DNA of 64,000 nt from Monoplex corrugatus (GCA_030674185.1 JAPXFY010000026.1:54052589-54116588), one strand, 5' to 3'. Counted from the stretch's first letter, positions 10,576-20,681 are shown. The notes: a model not told the origin generated them from the letters alone. Translations and numbers: made by a program.

Positions 10576-10632
10576 GCACATGCAGGGGGGATGTCTTGAG
10601 AGGGAACTGTTGTCACCACTTAGGCTTTATAG
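10576..10632 (+). promoter_or_regulatory. E-box-like motif plus TATA-like box, family B
   Basis: AAAATTCGTTGTGCACATGC ends at 10583 and CTTTATAG lies at 10625-10632. The ATG follows at 10668 in a CACCATGC context. The layout matches families A, C and D. Confidence 0.5.
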
Positions 10633-10667
10633 CCCCGCGATTTTCCGCTAGCCACCATCTCCTCACC

Positions 10668-11696
10668 ATGCCTCCCAGACGAAAGGAGACCACCTTCAAC
10701 AAAGCCCGGGCCATCGCATGGCTGCAGGACGGCGTAAGCAAGCGAGAAGTGGGCAGACGACTTGCGGTGTCCCATTCTGTCGTGGTCAGGCTGCATCAGA
10801 AGTTCCAGGCCACCAACAGCGTTCTCGAGAGGCCCAGGTCAGGACGGCCTAAGAAGACAACACAGCGTGAAGATCGCTTCATCAGAAGACAAGCTCTGCA
10901 GCAGCGAGGCACCACTGCAAACATCATCAGGGACCAGCTGAGGGAGGCAACACACACCAACGTCAGCACGAAGACCATCCGCAAACGCCGGCACGAAGTT
11001 GGTCTGCGATCACGTCGTCCAGCTGTACGGCCACGACTGACAGCAGCTCATCGCCAGGCTCGTTTGGCGTTCTGTCACAACCATGCCAGATGGACACGCC
11101 AGCAATGGGCCGATGTGCTGTTCAGCGATGAGTCCCGCTTCACTCTGCACCATCAGGACGGTCGGGCTCGTGTGTGGAGGCGTCAGGGTGAGCGGTACGA
11201 CAACGGTCTGGTGCAGGAGAGGGTGGCCTTCGGCGGGGGCTCCATCATGGTGTGGGGGGCCTTCAGTTTTCGACACAGAACCCCCCTCTACCACATTGTT
11301 GGCAACCTGACGGGCCAGCGCTACAGAGATGAGATTGTCGCCCCTTTGGTTCTACCCGCTCTACAACAGATTGGTGTGCAGGCTGTGTTCCAGGACGATA
11401 ATGCGACACCTCACAGAGCGAGGCTGGTAAACAACTTCATCCAGCAGGCTGGTGTCACCAGGATGAACTGGCCGGCCTGCAGCCCTGATTTTAACCCCAT
11501 CGAGCACCTGTGGGATGAGCTGGACAGGCGAGTGAGGAAGAACCACCCACCCCCAAGGAACCTGCAGCAACTGCTTCAGTTCCTGCAAATCGAATGGCAG
11601 GCCATTCCACAGGCCGTCTGCAGAAAGCTGGTAAACTCAATGAGGAACAGGACTGCAGAAGGCATCGCAAAACGCGGCGGACACACCCATTACTGA
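10668..11696 (+). CDS. Tc1-like DD34E transposase, intact (family B)
   Basis: 342 residues, the usual length for Tc1 transposases. The start at MPPRRKETTF is preferred over an upstream in-frame ATG at 10572. It has a good CACCATG context, lies 40 bp after a TATA-like box, and the same MPPRRK start occurs in families A and C. Residues 11-50 form the first helix-turn-helix (REVGRRLAVS). SGRPKK at 58-63 is the GRPR-type linker, and a second helix-turn-helix covers about 68-115. Catalytic residues are Asp154 (SDESRF), Asp244 (QDDNATPH) and Glu279 (FNPIEHLWDEL), with 34 residues between the last two. The protein ends GGHTHY. It would cut and paste its own element at TA sites in the nucleus. All key residues are present and no stop or shift is seen, so activity is possible but untested. 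Confidence 0.92.
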   Translation: MPPRRKETTFNKARAIAWLQDGVSKREVGRRLAVSHSVVVRLHQKFQATNSVLERPRSGRPKKTTQREDRFIRRQALQQRGTTANIIRDQLREATHTNVSTKTIRKRRHEVGLRSRRPAVRPRLTAAHRQARLAFCHNHARWTRQQWADVLFSDESRFTLHHQDGRARVWRRQGERYDNGLVQERVAFGGGSIMVWGAFSFRHRTPLYHIVGNLTGQRYRDEIVAPLVLPALQQIGVQAVFQDDNATPHRARLVNNFIQQAGVTRMNWPACSPDFNPIEHLWDELDRRVRKNHPPPRNLQQLLQFLQIEWQAIPQAVCRKLVNSMRNRTAEGIAKRGGHTHY

Positions 11697-11909
11697 ACTG
11701 TTCGGACCTTGCCAATTTTGTTTTCGACCCCCATGTTGTTTCAGAGCTTGTTGACACGTAATGCGTGAATGAAATGTGACCATATTTTGGAAAAGAATCG
11801 CAGAGATAATGAATTAAACATGTTACAAATTTGATTCAATTTTGTTTGGTGATTTGGAAGCTGTGTTTGTTTGAGTAAGTGGTCCCTAACTTTTTCCTTT
11901 CAGTATATA

Positions 11910-12238
11910 ACGCTGTACAGTTGTGTTCCTTTCATACAGATTATAAACAGTCTTCAAGTACCTTGAGTCCTGATAACTAACCTTACATGCTGAGCGCTGT
12001 TCTGTTGATTTTATTTTCCTCTAAGTTCATGTTTACATTTTGTTTTTAATCATGACGTAAGTGTGATGCTTTCCACTAAGGATTTGTTTTTTCCGTGTGT
12101 GGTGGTGTTCTGTTCTGATACTGATCAGAATGAGTGTACTGTACACTTTTCTTCTTCACAAAATTAGCAGCTTCTGTTTTGAACCGTTTACAAAACAACA
12201 ATTCTCTTTGTTTAACGCGCTGGCGATCTTCAACATAC
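11910..12238. other. No recognisable feature
   Basis: Unique-looking sequence between element B and the second copy of the ~100-bp repeat. Confidence 0.4.
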
Positions 12239-12335
12239 TTTCAGCAATTAAGCGAGCTGCATGCGTTACATCATGATGCAGTGCGCTATACACACACAGT
12301 CTCATGTACTCACAAAAGTAAAACTGCAGGCTGAA
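12239..12335 (+). repeat. Dispersed ~100-bp repeat, copy 2
   Basis: Same-orientation match to 9563-9672. It lacks about 14 bases present in the first copy. Confidence 0.85.
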
Positions 12336-12800
12336 TTATTCTAATATTGCTAAATGTTTCAATGTTGTTATATTTGCATGTTGTTCTTTCCACTGCTAAA
12401 CGTTGCATCGCACATAAAATATGAAACACTTTTGATTTTAGAAATAACTTGACAACACCCTGCTCTTTGAGTTTCATCTCTGTAACACTCTTTTACACTG
12501 TTTTAGAAAACAATACTTATTGTTGTCTCTTTATGTCTTGTTTTAATATGCTTTAAATTCTCCAAAAACATAACATGTTCCAGTTCATCTTTTCCAGAAC
12601 ATGAAAGAAAAAAAGCAAGATGACAGGCGTAATGACAGGTATGGAAACAGACTGGGGCTGTCAAAAAGCGTAATCCTCCATTTCAGGGTGTCTTGCAAGG
12701 TTTTCCCAGCGTTTTGTCTGGTGAACACAGTAAACTGAATCAATGACTGCCAGAGTTCAAGCAAACACAAACCAGAAAACACAAAAAGTATAATTAAACT
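12336..12800. other. No recognisable feature
   Basis: No coding domain or repeat recognised. Confidence 0.4.
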
Positions 12801-12996
<196 letters not shown>

Positions 12997-13434
12997 CCTG
13001 TGTATGTATTTGTGATTGCCTTAAGTACACTTTACTGAATTTACTGGATTAGTACTTCAATCAAAATTTCTAAATGGACCAACAAGCAATGATTTTGCCA
13101 TGCTACATAAAACAATGTTCATTGCTGAATGACATTTGTCCTGTATTATAGAGGGATCTCTAATTAACTTAAAAAGACAATATTTTGTATCTACACTATG
13201 CACAAAAGTTAAGGATCACTTGCACAAAAATTCATAACTTTCAAAATAAGAAAGCCAATGCGTTGAAGTTTGGCAAACATTTAATTCCATGCTTTAGTGA
13301 TAACGATACACAATTGCCTTCAATTTCGAGCAATCGTTTGGTGTGTACATTTGATCAAAGTGGGTACGTATCTAAATTTGATTTCCCAAAGTCATTGAAA
13401 TCACAAGACAGGGCATTCTGATGCTCCCAAAAGT

Positions 13435-14460
13435 TCAGTAATGCGTGTAACCGCCATGGCTGTTCTGGAACTCGACGCAGCGAGTCCTCTTCGAGTTGAC
13501 CAGGTTGGTGAAGATCCTCTGTGGAAGCGCCTGCCACTCAGCCTGCAGCATCTGGTAGAGGTGTTGGGCATCACTGGGAGGGGGGTGGTTGCTCCTCACT
13601 TTGCGATCCAGCTCATCCCAGAAGTTCTCAATCGGGTTGAGATCGGGACTGCATGCTGGCCACTCCATTCTGTTGACTCCAGACTGCTGCAGGAAGTCGT
13701 TGACCACCCTTGCTCTGTGGGGGCGAGCGTTGTCATCCTGGTAGACAGCCGTCGGTCCCATCTGCTGCTGTGCCAGCCAGCGGTCGAAGGATCTCATCCC
13801 GGTATCGGAGGCCAGTCAGGTTACCCTGTACATGATACAAGGGTGTTCTGTGGTGAAGGCTGAAGGCCCCCCAGACCATTACAGAACCTCCACCAAAGGC
13901 CACCTTTTCTTGGACAGTGGTGTCAATAAAGCGTTGCCCTGGGCGCCTCCAGACCCTCAGTCGGCCGTCGTTGTGGTTCATGGTGAAGCGTGATTCATCA
14001 CTGAACAGGACCTGGGACCATTGCTGACGTGTCCACCTCACGTGACGTCTGCAGAAGGCGCGGCGTGCTGCCCTATGGGCTGGAGTTAAGCGTGGCCGTA
14101 TAGCTGGGCGACGAGAACGGAGGTTAAACCCATGAAGGCGGTTCCGTATGGTCTGCTGGCTGATGTTGATGTTGATGTAGCCACCCTCAGCTGCCTTCGA
14201 ATGATGCTGGAAGAGGCTGTTCTTGTCTGCAGGGCTTGTCTTTCAATGAGACGATCTTCACGTGGGTTTGTCTTCTTCGGTCGACCAGATCTGCGTCTTT
14301 CATGGATCCTCCCAGTGGCTGTGAAGCGTTGAATCAGTCTGACAATGACCGAGATGGACACCTGAAGTCGCCTGGCCACTTCTCGCTTGGGAACACCATC
14401 TTGGAACCATGCAACAGCTCGTCCCCTCTCAAACTCGCTCAATTTTCGTCGTGGAGGCAT
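13435..14460 (-). pseudogene. Tc1-like transposase, family A copy 2, frameshifted
   Basis: It starts MPPRRKLSEFERGR at 14460 on the minus strand. The frame breaks near 14170 (extra ACATCA-type bases before CAGCAGACC). It resumes near 14041 with RWTRQQWSQVLFSDESRF, so the first catalytic Asp is kept. A small deletion near 13775 (GCTGGCACAGCAGCAG against GCTGTGCCTACAC in the other copies) breaks it again. The last part carries QDDNARPHRA and DLNPIENFWDEL and ends GGYTHY at 13435. All three catalytic residues and DD34E spacing survive, but two frameshifts disable the gene. It is the only A copy whose termini are both well kept. Confidence 0.88.
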
Positions 14461-14499
14461 TGTCAGATCAGGCCTACTACTGGTAGAATGTCTTCTTAT

Positions 14500-14552
14500 A
14501 AAGCCAAGCAAGAGACAGCATCTCACACATAAATAGCAGTGCTTGCACGTGC
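14500..14552 (-). promoter_or_regulatory. E-box-like motif plus TATA-like box, family A copy 2
   Basis: GCACGTGC at 14545-14552 and TTATAAAG at 14496-14503 (reverse TTTATAAG), upstream of the ATG at 14460 on the minus strand, as in the other A copies. Confidence 0.45.
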
Positions 14553-14750
14553 ATAATGGTTTTTCCATCTGGCTTGTGCAATGTGTTCAGGCAGAACGGT
14601 CCAAACAATGTCCTTTTTCGCAAGTTTCCGCTTTTCCGTTTGCGGTCAAGCTCAGTAGTAGAGAATCCCGTGCAATTTTCGCACTAACACAACATCGCCC
14701 ACTTACAGCTGAACAAGAATTGATAACAAGAATTCAAAGCAGGAGGGAAG

Positions 14751-15222
14751 CAGGTCTGGCCCGAAAGTGCTATGACAACCAGCACATTGCCAAAGGGTCT
14801 TCTGGATGGAGCAATCGACTGGGAGTGTACAGCAGACCTCCCAGAGTGTAGAAATTACCCAGATGTCATCAGCAAGACAGGCATGAGACCAGACATCGCT
14901 CTCCACTCTGACTCCTCGAAACAACTGATTCTGATAGAACTCACTGTGCTATACGAAAGCAGAATGGAAACATATCTACAAGACCGGAAAATACGCCGGT
15001 CTTGCCAGCACCCTGAAGAAAGCAGGGCTGCGGGTCAAAATCTTCGCTATAGAGGTCGGGGCAAGAGGGTTTGTGGGCACCTCCGCTTATGATCTCATGA
15101 AACAACTCGCCATTTCTGGGAAGAAGAGGACTAGAGCCCTTAAAGCGATGGCAGAGGCAGCAGAAAGGAGCTCAAGCTGGATCTGGCAAGAAGGAACCAA
15201 AAGTGAACTTCATAAGGATTAA
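14751..15222 (+). pseudogene. Retrotransposon C-terminal domain with LIELT motif, one frameshift
   Basis: The first frame reads LLDGAIDWECTADLP, RPDIALHSDSSKQLILIELT and VLYESRME. The second frame, from about 14971, reads HIYKTGKYAGLASTLKKAG, KIFAIEVGARGFVGTSAYD, GKKRTRALKAMAEAAERSSS and WIWQEGT, ending at the stop at 15220-15222. One frameshift near 14965 separates them. In the parent elements this domain lies after the reverse transcriptase. The RPD...IELT pattern resembles the acidic core of PD-(D/E)XK nucleases, but that is my inference only. The piece lacks the polymerase, so it is a dead 5' truncation. Clade not assigned. Confidence 0.65.
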
Positions 15223-15240
15223 ATTCCCTACAGATGATGT

Positions 15241-15337
15241 GTGTCCCGTTAGCACATTGGTAAAACTGCGTACCGCAGTTCTGAAGCGCAGAATCGCCCA
15301 GGTTCGCTTCCCGGCGTGAAAAAAAAAAAAAAAAAAA
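15241..15337 (+). ncRNA. tRNA-like segment with poly(A), probably a nested SINE head
   Basis: GTCCCGTTAGCACATTGGTA resembles an internal A box, and GGTTCGCTTCC at 15301-15311 a B box (consensus GGTTCGANTCC). The T stem is nearly paired (CCAGG/CCCGG). The anticodon arm and acceptor stem do not fold properly, so this is not a working tRNA. An 18-20 nt A tract follows at 15319-15337. It may be a small tRNA-derived SINE or part of the LINE 3' region. Confidence 0.45.
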
Positions 15338-15605
15338 TAGACAACAGCAGAAGGGCATCCAGGAGTCATGACCTGGATGTGGCCCGGCCCCCCGAGAGTG
15401 TAAGGAATTCAGGGCCGAAACACTTGTCTAAAGGGGGTTACTTCTCTGAAGACCTTCTGTTGTCTAGCTCTCCCTAGAGTTTCTTTCTACCATAACAATT
15501 TGGCTGGACTGAGAAATAAATAACAGTAGCGAACTGAGTTTATTACGCACCTGTTTTCTCATAGTGATCCTTAACTTTTTGTGCGTAGCTTATATACATG
15601 ACGTG

Positions 15606-15758
15606 CATGTGTTTGTGTGTGTGTGTGTCCATGTTTGTAAGCGCGTGCGTGTGTGTATGAGTGTGTGTATGTGTATGTATGTGTGTGTGTGTGTGCGTGT
15701 GTGCGTGTGTGAGTGCGTGGGCGCGTGCGCGTGTGTCTGTATGTGTGTGCGTGCGTGC

Positions 15759-15818
<60 letters not shown>
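15606..15818. repeat. (TG)n microsatellite with GTGC interruptions
   Basis: TG/GC-rich dinucleotide tract immediately right of A copy 2. Confidence 0.97.
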
Positions 15819-15820
<2 letters not shown>

Positions 15821-16451
15821 AATAATAATGTTATGTAACAAGAAATACCCGAAATACCGGAGGGTGCAGGATAGGACCCAAAGCAACATTGCCTCACCAC
15901 TGGCCAAACAATCACCTCCAAGCCATCAACGCCATATGGCAGCCATTTGACCAAGCAAAGGGAGACTATCTGTGCGCTGTATAACCCATTTGGACCCAGT
16001 CATCAGTTACCTTGATCACATGCCAATTGCCACGTTGGGGAGATGACAAACCCCGGGACATAGCCACTCAACTTGACACCAGCCAGGCCAGGCCCAGTAA
16101 CCATGCCATGACAGAGTAAAAGAGCCTGCCTTTGCTGTACCAGTATCTGGATTTTCATCTATCTGTTTGGCAGCTTGCCCAGCTACCAGCTTTCACAGCT
16201 CCCATCTCATCTCCCCTCACTATAGTCTGGACACTAAGCAGTTGGAGGATCCCTACATTGTTTTACGAAAAATAATCAGGAGATGTTTACATACACAATC
16301 TATTTTTACTTTTCAACTAGATCTGACATACCCCAAACAGGATCACAAGTTTGTCGTCTTTCTGCACTGTCACCATGATTTCCCTGCAATCATCAGGTCT
16401 AATGTATGAGAGCTAACAGTGACACTGGCATCATTAACCTATTCTTGTAGT

Positions 16452-16454
<3 letters not shown>
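15819..16454. other. No recognisable feature
   Basis: Mixed-composition sequence, no long open frame or known domain, no repeat elsewhere in the window. Confidence 0.4.
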
Positions 16455-16543
<89 letters not shown>

Positions 16544-16580
16544 ACACACAGACACATACACATACACGCATACACACACT
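16455..16580. repeat. (CA)n microsatellite
   Basis: CA dinucleotide tract, pure to about 16537, then CATA and CAGA variants. Confidence 0.97.
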
Positions 16581-16718
16581 ACACACATCACATACGGACA
16601 CATGCATATACATAGACACACATTGATTTTGGATAATATTAATTTTCTCCATAATGGTTTATAAACGAGGGAAAACAGAATTGCTACATGTCTTATTAGC
16701 AAAGTAGACTGTGTATAA

Positions 16719-16777
16719 ACATTTATTTGACAAGTGACCATTTGTGTAATACAAATGGTCACTTGTCAAATAAATGT
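16719..16777. repeat. Perfect 27-bp inverted repeat with 5-nt loop
   Basis: Left arm 16719-16745 begins ACATTTATTTGACAAGTGAC and is exactly complementary to 16751-16777. The loop is GTAAT. Such a hairpin could be a folded MITE remnant or a transcribed hairpin. No TA target duplication is clearly visible. Confidence 0.9.
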
Positions 16778-16845
16778 CTATAACCCAACTTAAAACCTTC
16801 TGTTCTGACAGTATTGATTGTAGTAAATGTCAAATTCAGTTCCTG

Positions 16846-17163
16846 CTATTTCAGGAATTTGGACAAGACTTTTATGTCAAACATTTTCTGTTTGGTATAT
16901 GTGAGTGCACTTTGCAGAATATCAGACGAGGGATCAGAGTAGAGTGAAGTGATAGGATTGTTGGACAGGGACAGTGTCTGTAGATTTTCTAAACTGACAA
17001 ATTAAGTCATGTTGACATGCTGTAGTTTGTTTTCACTAAGATCAAGAAACTGTAAATTGGTCAACTTCATGCTGGACAGGACTGTCAATGAGCACTTGGC
17101 AAGAATCAGATGACTCACATCAAACAGACTCATTCCTGTACCTGTAGCGTCCAAGTAACGGAG
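16846..17163 (-). pseudogene. Leucine-rich-repeat exon with an internal stop
   Basis: On the minus strand a good splice acceptor (CTTACCTCTTCCCACAG) ends at 17164. The frame from 17163 reads LRYLDATGTGMSLFDV, then LTNLQFLDLSENKLQHVNMT, a TAA stop at 17002-17004, and SLENLQTLSLSNNPITSLYS, ending at a stop at 16846. At least two LRR units (LxxLxLSxNxL) are clear on both sides of the internal stop. The stop may be a real mutation or a sequence error. LRR arrays of this kind occur in the ectodomain of LGR-type receptors. The adjacent GPCR fragment supports that origin, but the order of the two is opposite to that in a normal gene. Confidence 0.65.
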
Positions 17164-17256
17164 CTGTGGGAAGAGGTAAGCAGGGAAAGGCTGATAGCAC
17201 AGAAAATGCTAGTACACAATGATCTTGAAACAACATAGAACCAGTCCATACTGTAA

Positions 17257-17430
17257 TTATTTACTGTCATGCAAATCAGCATGAGATTCCAGCCACTTCA
17301 TCAGCTCTGTCTCTCGGGATTTTCTTCGTTTTTCTGCCAGTGTGTTAAAGGGATTCAGAGCAGAGTTTAAGGGCAGTACGAAGATTGCCAAGGCAACATT
17401 CACCTCTCCAGGCATGGGAATACCAGCCAA
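17257..17430 (-). pseudogene. GPCR transmembrane 7 and tail, LGR/relaxin-receptor type
   Basis: On the minus strand from about 17430 to the stop at 17257-17259 the frame reads GIPMPGEVNVALAIF, then VLPLNSALNPF and NTLAEKRRKSRETELMKWLE, ending HDSK. Hydrophobic VNVALAIFVLPLNSALNPF is transmembrane segment 7, and the LPxNSALNP form is typical of leucine-rich-repeat GPCRs such as relaxin receptors and snail GRL101. The LYT of the usual NPxLYT seems to be missing, so either a 9-nt deletion or divergence. The 34-bp satellite cuts the exon on its upstream side, removing the other six helices. Only 93 bp downstream an LRR exon begins, as if two paralogues or shuffled pieces were abutted. Confidence 0.68.
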
Positions 17431-17432
17431 TG

Positions 17433-19725
17433 ATACTACAACCCATACAGTGACACTATGGACATGATACTGTGTCACTGTATGTGTTGTAGTATCATGT
17501 CCATAGTGTCACTGTATGTGTTGTAGTATCATGTCCATAGTTTCACTGTATGTGTTGTAGTATCATGTCCATAGTGTCACTGTATGTGTTGCAATATCAT
17601 GTCCAATGTGTCACTGTATGTGTTGTAGTATCATGTCCATAGTGTCACTGTATGTGTTGTAGTATCATGTCCATAGTGTCACTGTATGTGTTGTAGTATC
17701 ATGTCCATAGTGTCACTGTATGTGTTGTAGTATCATGACCATAATGTCACTGCATGTGTTGTAGTATCATGTCCACAGTGTCACTCTATGTGTTGCAGTA
17801 TCATGTCCACAGTGTCTTTGTATGTGTTGTAGTATCATGTCCACAGTGACACTGTATGTGTTGTAGTATCATGACCACAGCGTCACTGTATGTGTTGTAG
17901 TATCATGTCCACAGTGTCACTGTATATGTTCCAGTATCATGTCCACAGTGTCACTGTATGTGTTGTAGTATCATGTCCACAGTGTCACTGTATGTGTTGA
18001 AGTATCATGTCCATAGTGTCATTGTATGTGTTGCAGTATCATGTCCACAGTGTCACTGTATGTGTTGTAGTATCATTCCAAAGTGTCACTGTATGTTTTG
18101 TAGTATCATGTCAATAGTGTCACTGTATGTGTTGTAGTATCATGTCCATAATGTCACTGTATGTGTTGTAGTATCATGTCCACAGTGTCACTGTATGTGT
18201 TGTAGTATCATGTCCACAGTGTCACTGTATGTGTTGTAGTATCATGTCCACAGTGACACTGTATGTGTTGTAGTATCATGACCACAGTGTCACTGTATGT
18301 GTTGTAGTATCATGTCCACAGTGTCACTGTATATGTTCCAGTATCATGTCCACAGTTTCACTGTATATGTTCCAGTATCATGTCCACAGTGTCACTGTAT
18401 GTGTTGTAGTATCATGTCCACAGTGTCACTCTATGTGTTGAAGTATCATGTCCATAGTGTCATTGTATGTGTTGCAGTATCATGTCCACAGTGTCACTGT
18501 ATGTTTTGTAGTATCATGTCAATAGTGTCACTGTATGTGTTGTAGTATCATGTCCATAATGTCACTGTATGTGTTGTAGTATCATGTCCACAGTGTCACT
18601 GTATGTGTTGTAGTATCATGTCCACAGTGTCACTGTATGTGTTGTAGTATCATGTCCACAGTGACACTGTATGTGTTGTAGTATCATGACCACAGTGTCA
18701 CTGTATGTGTTGTAGTATCATGTCCACAGTGTCACTGTATATGTTCCAGTATCATGTCCACAGTGTCACTGTATGTGTTGTAGTATCATGTCCACAGTGT
18801 CACTGTATGTGTTGAAGTATCATGTCCATAGTGTCACTGTATGTGTTGCAGTATCATGTCCACAGTGTCACTGTATGTGTTGTAGTATCATTCCAAACTG
18901 TCACTGTATGTGTTGTAGTATCATGTCCATACTGTCACTGTATGTGTTGCAATATCATGTCCAATGTGTCACTATATGTGTTGTAGTATCATGTCCATAG
19001 TGTCACTGTATGTGTTGTAATATCATGTCCATAGTGTCACTGTATGTGTAGCAGTATCATGTCCATAGTGTCACTGTATATGTTGTAGTATCATGTCCAT
19101 AATTTCACTGTATGTGTTGTAGTATCATGTCCATAGTGTCACTGTATGTGTTACAGTATCATGTCTACAGTGTCACTGTATGTGTTGGAGTATCATGTCC
19201 ATAGTGTCACTGTATATGTTGTAGTATCATGTCCATAGTGTCACTGTATGTGTTGTAGTATCATGTCCATATTGTCACTGTATGTGTTGCTGTATCATGT
19301 CCACAGTGTCACTGTATGTGTTGTAGTATCATGTCCACAGTGTCACTGTATGTGTTGTAGTATCATGTCCACAGTGTCACTGTATGTGTTGCAGTATCAT
19401 GTCCATAGTGTCACTGTATGTGTTGTAGTATCATGTCCATAGTGTCACTGTATATGTTGTAGTATCATGTCCACAGTGTCACTGTATGTGTTGCAGTATC
19501 ATGTCCACAGTGTCACTGTATGTGTTGCAGTATCATGTCCACAGTGTCATTGTATGTGTTGTAGTATCATGTCCACAGTGTCACTGTATGTGTTGTAGTA
19601 TCATGTCCACAGTGTCACTGTATGTGTTGTAGTATCATGTCCATAGTGTCACTGTATGTGTTGTAGTATCATGTCCATATTTTCACTCTCTGTGTTGCAG
19701 TATCATGTCCAAAGTTTCACTGCGT
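17433..19725 (+). repeat. 34-bp satellite, right arm block (expanded)
   Basis: About 66 copies of a 34-bp unit, CACTGTATGTGTTGTAGTAT then CATGTCCACAGTGT, varying between CACAGTG and CATAGTG. The first unit (17433-17473) is in the opposite orientation to the rest. Longer multi-monomer blocks recur, for example around 17800-18130, 18180-18560 and 18600-18890. Mirror image of the ~17-copy block at 3963-4545. Confidence 0.96.
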
Positions 19726-20353
19726 ATTTGCTTTTTTCAATTCTGTATGATTTTTTGATTTTCTGTCTTTGACATAGATCTTGATTTTGTTTTACTGAAC
19801 CACTTTCTGTCAAGTGTCTATCCACCAAACATTACCTAGACTTCTGTCTTAGAACTGATGTCTTTGGCAACTAAAAGGGTGTCATGGAATCCATTGAATA
19901 TAACATCTACATGTCCACTGTTATGTGTATTCTTGATCAGAAGATGATTCTCAAACAAGGACCAGTTTGTGCATGTGTAATTATACTTTGGAATAATGTT
20001 AGTGTGTGTGTTTCATCGTATGGATTGATTCTTCATTGATTATTAATATTGTGAAGATCGCTTCCAAAAGTGTCTTTGTCAGTTCACAGGAAGAGGATGG
20101 AAAATTGCGATACGTCAGACATGTAACTGGCAACACCAACACAACCCAAATGACAGCAGTTTTGTGAGGGACAGTGGAGGCTAAAAGAAATATGAGCAGA
20201 CAACCCACCTTCTATATGAACAACATCACCAACAGCAGCGTTCTGAAGGTCTACAAAGTAGCACAGAAAAGCCAAGACCAGAGGACACAGAAGAGAGTTG
20301 TGACGCTGATGATACTGACAGGTGACAGGTGACAGGTGACGTGGATGGAACTA
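19726..20353. repeat. Right arm of inverted duplication, segment 1
   Basis: Reverse complement of about 3345-3960. It ends in GGATGGAACTA, where A copy 3 is inserted. The ACAGGTGACAGGTGACAGGT run has one more unit than the left arm. Confidence 0.85.
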
Positions 20354-20634
20354 AGCTACGCACAAAAAGTTAAGGATCACTATGAGAAAACAGGTGCGTA
20401 ATAAACTCAGTTCGCTACTGTTATTTATTTCTCAGTCCAGCCAAATTGTTATGAATTCTTGTTCAGCTGTAAGTGGGCGATGTTGTGTTAGTGCGAAAAT
20501 TGCACGGGATTCTCTACTACTGAGCTTGGCCGCAAACGGAAAAGCGGAAACTTGCGAAAAAGGACCTTGTTTTGGACCGTTCTGCCTGAACACATTGCAC
20601 AAGCCAGATGGAAAAACCATTATTCACGTGCAAG

Positions 20635-20681
20635 CACTGCTGTTTATGTGTGAGATGCTGTCTCTTGCTTGGCTTTATAAG
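20635..20681 (+). promoter_or_regulatory. E-box plus TATA-like box, family A copy 3
   Basis: CACGTG at 20635-20640 and TTTATAAG at 20674-20681, upstream of the ATG at 20716. Confidence 0.45.

Larger units (their letters stand above)
10308..11903 (+). mobile_element. Tc1-like element family B, apparently complete
   Basis: About 1.6 kb. The terminal inverted repeats share GGAAAAAGTTARGGACC (left about 10316-10332, right about 11881-11897 in reverse), flanked by TA (10306-10307 and 11904-11905). The single gene inside is uninterrupted. The outermost few bases differ between ends, so the ends are accurate to a few bases. Only one copy is present in the window. Confidence 0.85.
14722..15490 (+). 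mobile_element. 5'-truncated non-LTR retrotransposon (ELT type) inside element A copy 2
   Basis: 769 bp inserted into A copy 2. The start, GATAACAAGAATTC, partly repeats the target AACAAGAATT (14712-14721). Coding sequence for a retrotransposon C-terminal domain reaches 15222, followed by a tRNA-like segment with poly(A) and a 3' untranslated tail to 15490. It belongs to the same family as the minus-strand piece at 6110-7320. The insertion is younger than the A element it splits. Confidence 0.72.
13194..15590 (-). mobile_element. Tc1-like element family A, copy 2, split by a LINE
   Basis: Both terminal inverted repeats are present. The right end reads CTTTTTGTGCGTAGCT to 15590 followed by TA (15591-15592). 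The left end starts CACTATGCACAAAAGTTAAG at 13194 preceded by TA (13192-13193). Orientation is minus. Between 14722 and 15490 lies 769 bp of foreign sequence; removing it restores the GAATT/CATAAC junction found at about 1010 and 20450 in the other copies. The A portion alone is about 1.63 kb. Confidence 0.9.

Noticed and set aside
10572..10667. N-terminal extension of the transposase from an upstream in-frame ATG (also at 22957 and 1165 in families C and A)
   Set aside because: The upstream frames are not similar between families, overlap the promoter-like module and precede the TATA-like box. MPPRRK is the conserved start.
15241..15318. Functional tRNA gene
   Set aside because: A-box and B-box-like motifs are present, but the acceptor and anticodon arms do not form a proper cloverleaf and a poly(A) tract follows.
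17433..19725. CRISPR-like array
   Set aside because: Units are contiguous 34-bp repeats with no unique spacers and the context is a eukaryotic satellite.
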